This document shows positions 12,901 through 24,900 of a stretch of DNA of 64,000 nucleotides, piece by piece. The translations under genes and the position numbers were made by a program. Source of the DNA: Romanomermis culicivorax (taxonomy: Eukaryota; Nematoda; Enoplea; Mermithida; Mermithidae); NCBI GenBank assembly GCA_963922205.1, contig CAWUHX010000219.1, forward strand, positions 434,001 to 498,000. Reading direction: 5' to 3'. Under the pieces are notes generated by a model. It saw only the letters and a program-made list of their open reading frames with translations. It searched no databases and had not been told where the DNA came from. Within the stretch, counting starts at the first letter, position 1. Each line of letters begins with the position of its first letter.

Positions 12901-15900
12901 GGGCTTCCTAGATGGTGCCAGAGCTGTCTCGCCACTGGCCACCATGTGTAGGTGTGACCGTCTGGACCAGGGTTCTACAAAAATGTTCGGGCTCAAAAAG
13001 TGTTTATTGGTTGAAACATCAATACTGTGAGTGGAATGTTGTAAGTTACCATACAACAATCACCCAAGAGATTTTTCAATGAAAGCTAATTTAATGGCTG
13101 CATTGTTTATGCAAAAATTTTCTTACTAGCTACTATGGTCAGACTTTACTCACCTCTTACAATGATGGACAGACATGTTATGATAAACTCTGACAAATCG
13201 AACTTGAGGCCTTCTCCTATGCTTTGCAACCTTATAGATTCTTAATTCCAATTCTTGAATACAGCTAGAGTTTAGTTACAACATGTTCAAAAAACCATTT
13301 TCAAACAAATGTTGTAGTGGCATGTTTGGCTGTTCATTACATGGCATGTGCAACACTCACCACCACTGCTACAACCAAAATTTCCAATCCACTCAAGTAG
13401 CTCAGTTAGCACATTTGACAGCAGGTCTGCCTTGTATGCAGAAGGTCGAGAATTTGAGCTCCTCACTGAGCACTACTTTTCTGATGCGCCAGCGATGCAA
13501 ATTTGGACATACAACATTGATGACCATTCAGGGCACTTCCTCCTTGAAGTAAGGAGGGGTGTTGTAGTGGTGTGCTTGGCTGTTCATTAGGTGGCATACC
13601 CCGCGCTCACCACCACCACAGCTTCAATTTCCAAACCATTCAAGTGGATTGGTTGGTGCAGTTGGACAGGGCATCTGCCTTGTATGCAGAAGGTTGAGGT
13701 TTCAAGCCCTCCACCAAATATTATCTTTTTGACATGCCAGCTTGGTGGATTTAGGCATAGGACACAAGTTATAAACAGAAAGCTGCCAATTGCAATTCAG
13801 GTCCCAAGTTTTTTGCTGTAGGATAGTCGTTGTCTCATAAGGACTGATATTTTTTCATGATGTCAGGGCATATTTCCAAGAATTATGGCTGAAATATTGC
13901 ATTAGGGCAGTGAAGCTTCCCCAATGCCACTGTTTTTTACAAAATTCATTTAATGTCATCTTTCTCACTGTTCCAAAATTAGTTTCTTTGATGGGTACTA
14001 TGTGCAAACTAGAGTAGTACAAAGCACTGATTATTTGTTGAAAATGCAAAGTTATTTGTTGACGTTTCAGAAATATTACAGCCTATACAGCTGTGGAGCC
14101 TTGGAAAGCTCACTCTTATTTTGGTGTTATTAATCCATTTGAACGAGACGCAAGTTTCAAAACATTTCGCCCATCCACCAATATTATCGTGCATAAAGAC
14201 TATCAAAAAAGGTTTGATACTTATTATGACCTCGCACTAATCCGTCTCAACAGCTCAGTATACTCGGACGAATACATCCAGCAGTTACCCATCTCAACAA
14301 AAGCTGCAACAGAAGTTCAGAATTGCACACTATCTGGTTGGGGTCCTGATCAAAGCAAGCCACGTAAGGCGATCTTATTTCACATATTTCCACATGCGGT
14401 GACTGGAATGTGGGCTTGAACAGCAGCAGTTCCACTCTATTCAGTAGTATTTTAAGATAATTCTGACAAGGTCCTTGGATCTGGTAAAAATTAAAGAATA
14501 TGATTCTATGAAAATTTTATCATTCCTTGTTGAATGATTTTTGATATCACTCACATTCACCTATGATGATAAATATAGACGTTCCATATTAACAAGCAAC
14601 TGCTTTTGTCAGAAATCTCCACAAATTCTATAATAAATTTAAGCAGAATTTCGTCTTCCTCAATAATTTCTATACTCAAAATACAGCCATAAATAGTAAA
14701 AGCTTTATTTGTCAGTTATATATGCATAATGTAAGGAACCTTCTCCACATCCCCTGAATGAGTTGGTTGAACTACTAATTCAATAGTTCACAGAAAACAT
14801 TCCACATAAACAGAATTGCACAATCAGACTGTCAAAAACTACTAGCATTGTTAATCCAGGCAAAAAAAGAAAAAATGAGGATCAGACAGGTTGGTATTCC
14901 TTTATGCTGATCTCAGGAAAATTAATCTGATAACCATTCAGGTTTGTCAGGAAAATGCAACACGCAGAATCTACCTCACACTTCCTTCATCAAACTTTTT
15001 ATGGGTCATAGACTAGCATGTTTGTGATTGTAATTGTAAAAGTGATCGACAAGTTCTGTTGAGAGTGGCCAAAGCAGCCACCTCAACTACGAATTGTTGC
15101 AAAAAGAGAGCACCTTTCCCGCTGCTCGGGTAGCTCAGTTGGTTAGAGCGTGCGGAGGGTAGCCGCAAGGTCCAGGGTTCAAGTCCCAGACCGAGCCTAA
15201 CTTTTACTGAAGCCCCGAGTAGCGGGAAGAGGTTGCCTCAACACTGGTGGCCCTTGACGGTCCGTCAAACTCGACGGCGGAGGGATGTTGAGAGTGGCCA
15301 AAGCAGCCACCTCAACTTCGAATTGTTGCAAAAAGAGAGCGCCTTTCCCGCTGCACGGTTGGCTCAATTGGTTAGAGCGTGCGGACGGTAGCCGCAAGGT
15401 CCCGGGTTCAAGTCACGGACTGAGCCTAACTTTTGCTGAAGCCCCGAGTGGCGGGAAAAGGTTGCCTCAACACTGGTGGCCCTTGACGGTCCGTCAAACT
15501 CGACGGCGGAGGGAATTACTACAGTAAGCCACTCCAGATGCCTTCAAGTCATACATTTCCACTTTCTAATTACAGTAAGCCACTCCAGATGCCTTCAAGT
15601 CATACATTTCCATTTTCAGAATGTGTTTTATCATTATTGCCTATAATCATTATGAAGCATAGTTATGACATGTTTATAAAGAAGTATATGTGCTCTCCCA
15701 TCAGGAACCATTCGAGTCAGGAAACTTTTTGCACATATTGAATAGGGCATTACCACAGGCAAAATTGCTGATATTTCATGTGCTCTCCAAAATGTATAGA
15801 CTCAACTGGATAATAAGCACAGTTATCTTCAAACTATTCAGATGAGACATGCTACATGGCTTATATTTTTGCCATCCACTACATTACCATATCAAAAGGG

Positions 15901-18900
15901 TAAGCTTTAATGTTACCAAAGGTTTCAGACTGATAATATGAAAGTTATTAGAAGAATGGTGAATATTTAGGGTTCAGCTCGTCTGACTTCCTGATGGCAT
16001 TGTTTTGCTAGAAGACCACTGAGTGGCGTTCAACATTGTAAATGCATTCTACATTGTAAACTCTCTATTTCGGTATGTCTCCCTGTTGAAAAATGTAAAA
16101 TAAGCATAAATAGCATCCCATAACTATCATATCCAGCAGACTCGACTACCTCTGGAATTCACAATGAACAGATCATCTTATCAGTGATGCCAAGGCACAA
16201 AATGTGGTCAGTGACTATAACATAACTGTTGAATGTCAGTACATCAAAAACTCTTAATGTAATCACCTGGCTAACAATACACAAACTCTCGAAGTTCTGA
16301 CCTGTGTCGATCAAAAACTGCCAATTTATTGCATGCTGAATGTGAGTGTTTGACTATTTTCATTTTGCTGACAATTAGTGCAAAAATTACTCCAAAAGCT
16401 GTTCATTGTCACATGTCTGCCATATTGTTTCGAATCTTGGAACTACGACCCCATCTGAACCTATGCCCACATTCAGTCACTCGCATCTCTCTCAACAATT
16501 CTATTCCAGCTGGCATATTATTCACAGTTGACCTATGCTTTTTAATTAACGTTTTTTAGTTGGCATTGATGGCAATGGTGCATTGGTTACAGCTAACATA
16601 TCGAGCATCTACGACATTAATGGCACTGGTCATGCTTATGGGTTTGTGAAGAATGGAGCAAGAGCAGTTCCAGTAATTTCCTAGAACTTGAAAATAGTGT
16701 TTGCATTCAGCAGTGGAGATCTAGAAAAAATGAAACCTTCAGAAATATTTGATATCTCATCATGCTATACTCGGATATCAATAGAAGGGTTAAATCTTTC
16801 TCAACTGACATTTATCATTGGTCCATAATATGAAAGAAGATGTTAAAGTCTGCAGAGGAGAGACAGGAGGGAAATTAACACATGTTGTTTCTTCCAAGAT
16901 CAGCTTATCAAGAATCTCTATTTTCTTGAGGTTAGGAATCAAGCATAATAAAAAGAATGACTGGCCGTAGAGTTCAATTTAAACCATCACTTTCTCAATT
17001 CGAGTTATTACCTAATTTAACTGAAATGAAAAACGTTCTGGTTTTAAAGTTATCTAATGTACAATTTAGCAGGTCTTCAACACTTAGGAGTAAGAATAAA
17101 AATATGCTAGGGCCCAAGATGGAACCAGTAAGTATAAATCAGAAACGTAGAGAATGTGACAAGAGAAAGCACATTGTCAATAAAGTACCAAATCCAGCTA
17201 CAGTAACTGGTGAGAATAGTCCTAACATGAGAAGTGAAGTCTGTCCATGCATATGACTCCCTAAAGTAACATGAATATGAAACTGCACATAAATCAGTTA
17301 TTTAAAAGAATAAGAATCATCACTAGTCACCTGTAACAAGATGATAATTGGCCCATTCAATAAGTTTACAACAATAATCTACATCTCCAGATGATTAAGG
17401 TAAAACAGGGAAATTTGAATAATCTGCTTTCAGTACCAATGAAAAAACTTTGAATATGAGTGAATAGTAAATAAGGTTGCAAAAAGATGCCCTTTGATGA
17501 CACAAGACAGGAAAGAGTCCATCACTATAAAAGATGCTAACTATTGCCCAATATCATGTTTTATGTTATTAGGCTAATAGAAAGGAGAAAAGTTCAGCTG
17601 GATTTATCTGAATGTTGAGAGAAAATAAAAAAACACTTTGGCATCATGTGACTTTTTAGTTAGGTATATGCAGCAGGTATAAAGATATAAGCAGCAGATA
17701 TAAGGTATAAAGAGTATTGCATGTCATTTGACATGTATAATACTCAAATTTGGAAACACAAGGGCACAGTTCCCATAAGTCACAGCCACCTTGGAAACTG
17801 CATTCTTTACAATCATTCTTTTGTTCCCTGACTTTCCACTAGCATCTAAATAATACTGAACTGCAATAACTTCTGCCTACCTAAATGTTATATATACCCT
17901 ACATGCTAAAAATCTTGGAAACAATTCAGGGTCACTAAAGCACATAAGTACAGCCAAAATTTTTCTAATTTGCAGGGTGATTCTGGAAGCCCCATTGTTT
18001 GTGAAGCAGATGACAAAATTTTCGCCCAAGGTACACATAGTGTTGTATATGACGACAACTCTGGTTTGACAGAATATGTAAATTTGAACCAACTGAGACC
18101 ATGGATAGAATCAAGTATCATTGAACTATACGAGGGACCGTTTTTTCATCCTCACCTTCATCGTTACTTGCGTTATGGCATGAGCAATGAATTTTTGCCA
18201 AGTAGGGAGCTGGTTTATCTCTTGAAAAACTTTTTGGGTTTTTTTCCGGATGGGATCAATGTTGAACGAAGCGTCCAAGAAATAAGCCATCGTAAGGTTT
18301 GGACAGAAAATCAGCTGTGTGATCATATCCTCGTTGCGCATGATGCATTCAATCCTCACGATATTGTCAATCATAGTTCGGAGAAGGACGTTTATCACTG
18401 TGCAGCTGCTTGTTTCATCAATAATAGGCATGGATCCTGCAGCTATGTGGTAGCTCTAGGGACTTGTATTTACTCCGATAGCAGACAAAGTTGTCAAGGT
18501 GCCTCCTGCATTGGATATGGTCATAACGAAAGTGTGCACATCTACTTTGATGACTTCATAGCAAGTAAGTTTTCAGTATTCATAGTTTTGTTTGCTACAT
18601 TGCTTACCTGGATGAGCAGAGGAAATGGAGCCCACAGCACTTCCAGGTTAAGTTCCGAAGTCAGGTACAGGTCAGCCCTATTTGTTTAATAGGCCAATAA
18701 TAAAAGCGCTGCTGGGCTCATAAAAGCCTATCTTTTTGTACTATAATAAACTATAGAATCAATTACTGTTACTAATTACTATCAATCAATTACTATAACT
18801 AAAATTAATAATAATTAATAACTGGACGTAGGTTACTCAAAGGAGTTTTCTACTAGTACAGTTTAATGTGGTGCAACAGTTCTCCAGCAGACTAAACACA

Positions 18901-21900
18901 TCAGTCAGCTACTTTGTGACCTAAGTTACAGTAAAAAGCAACCAATCAAATGTAAGAACAGAGAAGTGAGCAGGAATCAATCAAGCTGCTCTCTACATAA
19001 AAAAGAATCTATAAAGGTAGGATCGTCCAAGGATATATAAAGAGGCCCATAGTGGATCTGACTTATATGACCAGAAATAAATATTCATAATTATACAATA
19101 ATGAAAGATAAATCAAGGAATGGCCCTAGAAATATGAAAATAGAATGAAGCTCTTGGAAACTTTCTTCCAATATTGGTGTCTCTATATTCACACATGTTT
19201 GCATAAATGGTATAACTGCTACCCTGAGTGCATTCACAACATCATGTCATCAATACACGTGATTCTCCACCCTGCTGGGACCAGTTTTTTCTTGAACAGG
19301 GCTTCCACTTGAGGACTATACCTATAAATTGTTCCCTGAGTTTCAAGGGCATTTGTAGCATGGCCACAGATCCTTTATACCTGATACCAATTATATGGTG
19401 GAAATACCTTTGAACTTTGCCCATGAGACATTGTAATACACAACAAGTGACCAGTAGCTTCAAAATATAATATGTGACTGATGGCTACAAAAAATTTGGT
19501 TTTTTTCAATACAATATACCTTCCATCATGTTCTGATCAGTTGAAACACAATAAGAGTGGGTAATTTTCGAATGTATTATTAGTTTGTTGAAGTTTTTTG
19601 TTTTCTTATTTCGTTTTTATTTTTAAATATTTTTTTTTCTTAATATATTTTAATATTATGCAGCTTCTCTCCCAGGGAAGTTTCAATCAGGTGTTATATT
19701 TGTAAAATAAGCAGGTATTTTGAGACTCCCGCTTGACTGTCCACCAAGAATAAGAAATGATTTTGAAACCAAGAATGATTTAAGGAGGATTTGTTCCAGG
19801 AGGTTCAGACATTAATGATTAGGACTTATTTAGTGTTTGGCTGGAGCATGTAGGCTTTTTGAGAAAAATTGGCAACAGAAAAATAACTCAAATAAAATAA
19901 CACTAAAATGTTCTAAATGACAAAATCAAAGATTTCCAAATTTAAAACATTTAATGAACAATGGTAGACGAAGTGCCTACCTAGTTTTATTGGCTGAGCA
20001 AGTAGAGAAGACAACTAATAAAATTCTTACAATACAAATATAATGAATAATTGACCAAGCTTGCACACACAATGCAATTACTACAAAAATTGCACCAACC
20101 CAATATTATGTGATATAATGAATTCCAAAAAAACACTGCAACACAAGGCACCTGGATAGCAAAGGAAGTAACATTTTCACACTTATGAGCCTTTGGCACA
20201 TATGACCATACATGCACAGCATGGAAATTCTGCTGGGGGTCAGCCAGGACAGGGGGTGGAATACAAATTTTTTTTTTTGTTCTTGATAACGAAAAGAAAG
20301 GTCTCTGAAAGTCTTCTAACATCCAAGCAGCATATTATTCAACCTATGTTAGCCAGATATGTGAAATTATTTGCTTAGACAGCACTTTTTAAAGTTTTCA
20401 TGTTACTTTTTTGAAATCAAGTATGATTTGTTTAGAAAAATTGTTAAACTACAGTGTCATTTCCATTTTTATGACGACTTTCTCTTCCCTCTTGCTTATT
20501 TTCCTTTGTCATCTTCTCAATCATTGCTGGGAAAGTCAAATCTGCTGGGGGTCAGCAAGAATATGCTGGGGGTCAATAAAAATCTGCTGGGGGTCAATAC
20601 TCCCAACCCCCCCCCATGTGCATGTATGCTTATGACCCACTTTGTCTTTTCATGCTTCTGTGTCTTTCCCATGAATGAACTCATTTGCACTGTGGGGATA
20701 TTCAGGCCAGTTGACCCATGGTTTGGGCCCAGTCTTCAATATTGCATAGATGTAGGATAATAGCTACCATAAGATTATCTGAAACAAACCTTTACACCAT
20801 GACTGAATTTCATATGGAGTAGTAAACCTTCATTTCTTACTTCCAGAGTAATCAACACTGCATGATATGTTCAATTTGAGCATTTTTCTAAAAATTTCCT
20901 GCTTCTGTCAAGCTGCAATAAAATAAATTTGGACCAACAAACTCTGTGATACATTTTCAACATGTGGAATATTTATCAGGTTCTTTTTGGATGGAAAATT
21001 GCATTCTTTCTACAGTTACCTATTGTCCTGGGCAAAATATTATTTGAGACAAATATTGTTGCACCATCTTTTGTTGGATAACATACATTTTTATATTTCA
21101 TCTTGAGGCGAAAAGCCACAGCTGATCAATCTATCAAAACAGAGGCAGCGACGCAGCCCTAGAGCACCTTATGCGGTCAAACGAGGCAGGAGATCATCTG
21201 ACTGCACTCGCCTTCAAGCCTACATTTCGTATGACCACAGATTGTACCATGTTTGCTCAGCAACTCTGGTCAGCAATTCTGGTCTCTATTTTGATCAAGC
21301 TTTGGTCAGCAATTTGTGTGTCCATGAGATAATTCGTCCATACCTAGCAAAGTAAGAAATCATGCTCATTTATATAGTAGAGAAAGTATGACGCAACAAC
21401 CAGTATCGAGTAACCTGCTGTGCAAGTGGCTTTCATCAGGTCATGGGGTTTTCTACTGCAGTCAATTGAGTTGAGCTTTCAAGTTACACAAGTGAAAAAA
21501 ATTTGTGAATATATTCTATAATCAATTCAATAGAATATTTGTTCACAGCCTCTCTTAAGAAATGGACAATGACAGCTGTTCTTGCTAGTCGAGGAATCTG
21601 TCTTTTGCTGTGTTGCCAGATTTTTTAATTCTACAGTTTAAAACTGATTTGATTTCTGTTGTTTTGATCAAATTCATGAAAATTATTGATTTCATGCTGA
21701 TGTTTTTGATTTTCTAGTTTGTTGGTGGCATTAAATACCTCATTGAAAAAATCAGCACATTTCTTAGGACCTTCTATTTTACACAGTGTTGCCAATCGTG
21801 GGATTTGGCCAAATAATCGATTTTTGGGTCTTAGGTTCTGATCTAGTTTTTAATAGGCAATAGTCGGCATAACGTTTTAATGATGCTTCAGTGCTCTATT

Positions 21901-24900
21901 TGGTACCCTATGAACAATCTGTTGACCAAATTTAGACTGGTGGTCGTGTGTAAATATCATCATCATTAATAAGTCCTTTGTAACCTGTTTAAAGTCAAAC
22001 ATACCCTGCTGATAACTGCAGTCATTAAAAACCTTTTAGTGAGTTTGATCTGAACAATACGCTACATCTCAACGTTTATTTCCACCGGACTCTAACTCAA
22101 AGAACATCGGTCTCTTTTATTCGCCCAATGAACTATGGCTTCCATAAGTTGAAAGCATTGACATTAGAGCTGATCGAACCAATACCGTTCCAAGCAAATG
22201 GTGAAACGTCTTTTTGCGAAAACAATTATCTGCACAATGAACCCCTGCTCGTAAATTACAATATTTATATGGGTGGCAATGTGGTTAAGCCATTCACAAA
22301 ACCCTGGATGGTTCTCCTCCACAACAAGAATGAAGAGGCTTGTCATGGTGTATTCGTCATGGAACATGAGCAGCTAGTGGAAACTGTGGACATTGGATTC
22401 ATTCTTACGACTGCTGAATGTGCAAACATGTAAGTCAGATTGACAGGTGTAAATGCAGCTTGTATGTTAAAGTCGTTAGAGCTTGTGAATCTGTAACATA
22501 TCTTCAGGGAATTGGTAGGAGTTCCTGAATTGTGCAGGGCTTTCTGTACCGGAATTGATTCAGTTAATTAAAGCATATTCGGTTGATTAAAGCACCAAGA
22601 AAACCCAGAAAAATCTTAGAAATTGGCCCTGAAAAAATTCTCTTCAGACGCTTAATTCTTAGAGTGTGGATGACCAATAAGCCTATGAATTTTTCAGCAT
22701 CAAAAAACATTGATCTCTTTAGATCCTAATAATTTAATCATTCTCATCTAATATTTACATTTGGAGTACTGTTCATGGTACTAGATATCACACACTAATA
22801 AGAAGGTATTTCTGTTCAATAGAAGAATTATAAGGAACTACAAGTTGAGAACACAACACGTATTTTCAATTTCATGATGTGAAAACAAGCACAGCTACTA
22901 TGACAGGCAGGATCTACTTGATGAAAATTTTTTTGAATTATTGTGAGTTATTTTGAAGTGGCAAAAATGATTTGAAGTTCTTTTTATTGTGGTGCAGCAA
23001 GCTTGTCATCACATGGCATGCTGTCCAAACATCACCATCACTGTGATCACAATTTCCAAACCATACAGAAAAAGACCAGTGAGTAATTCCTCCCAAGCAC
23101 ACGAAGTGAGTTGAGGATTGGACCCCATACAAGTCACTTGGTTGGTGCAGTTGAGAAGTGTATCTACCCTCTGTGATGTAGGTCAAAGATTTCCGGCATT
23201 CACTGAACAGATTTTTTTGATGCACTGATCAGATGGAGTTGGCTATACTATCACCACTAAAATCTCATTTTCTGAGATATTCATGTCATTTGGCAGTTGC
23301 AGTTGGAAGTGAAGCTATCCCGTATGCTGAAGTGCGAGGGCTCGAGCACCTCACCAGGCATGTTTTTCATGAACTGACTATGCAACACATTTAGGCAATG
23401 GGTTCTCCTCATGTCCTTACCTCGAAACCTACACCACATCATCAAGATATAGTCAGCAGTAGAGCTCTGGAAACTTAAAATGTTGTGATGCGTGGAAACT
23501 ACCAAAATTCGCAAGCACTACTAAGTGGTTTTTTGTGTAGATGACTGCTTCAAACTCTGAATCTGATATCATTCATAGAAATTCCAATATCAACTCATTC
23601 TCCTAACTCAATAGAAGCTTACTCAAGTAGGAGCAAAATTTGAAACATTTTGTGAACTAGAATCTAGTTGTCAAAAACAGATGAGTGCACAGCTGAGAAT
23701 AAAACTGTAGGACTTAAAAGTGAATCCAGGTCATGACACTGGGGTCACTGTCAGACCTGTTACATAACTGGGTTCATAGGTCCTTACTTCTTTCCACTGG
23801 TCACTACAAGGTAACTGTTGTGTCTCAAATAATGACTGGGCTGTGGTTAAAATAAATTAGGTTTGGGATAAATGGTAAATATTCAACTGGAATACTAGCT
23901 AATAAACAGCCAAGTTTGATAAGGCTAACTAACACAGAATATAATATCAGAGTACTACATAGTACAATAAATAAATGAATGAATATTCTAAACAACACGG
24001 CTCAAATAATATAACAGAAAACCATGGAATATTCTACAACCCTCTAGAATCTATTCCTTGTGATTCTATCAAAAGGTAAGCAACTTATACTGTTACATTC
24101 AATGCCTGAAACAATTTGTAAGATTATTGTATTTTTCCAAATCACATTTCTGGCAAAAGCATTAAAATTAGCTCACCTATGCCAGCATCCCATACTTTTG
24201 AGCTTGTTTCTGCAGATACAGCATAGCTAAAAAATGAAAAATGATTGGTAAAATTTCATGAACAAGACCAAAAGAAAATTGAATCAGTATAGTGCAAAAA
24301 AAGTGCTTCAACACTAATTTGGGTATTTTATTCTTTTTCTAGGATGGTGGTTAATAGTGTAGCCCGATTTGGTGTGCATCTCTCCACAATGAGTAGTTTG
24401 TATGAGCAGAAAGCAATGGTGCAGTCTATCCAAATACACCCCAAACACGACAACAATGTTAATAATATTGCATTGATCACTGTTGAAGGAAGAATAATGC
24501 TCAGTAATGCTGTACGTCCTATTTCATTATCAGAGGAACTGGACAGTGACGACAACCAACAATTCAAATCCAATGAATTGTCTGCTTATGGCTGGAATTT
24601 GAAATGTAATTGGTGCTATCTATGTGTGCATTTCTGCTGAGGCTAAGTCAGGACAGGAGGTGGGATACAAAATTTTGGATAACAGAAAAGTGAGTTTGTA
24701 ACATGCAAGTTGCATGTAATAGTCAAATATGTGAAAGTACTCACTTGGTCAGCTCACTAGTGTTTTTATGTTACTTCTATAGAATCAAGTATGCTTTGTT
24801 TCAGAAAACAGTTAAACTACAGCTTCCTTTTCATTATAATGTCATCTTCCTCGATTCTTTAACTCATCCTCCTCCATAATCTTGATCAATGCTGTGTGTC

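Noticed and set aside
15124..15426. Functional tRNA genes
   Set aside because: Position 33 is not U, the acceptor stems have mismatches, and both lie in SINE units with shared tails.
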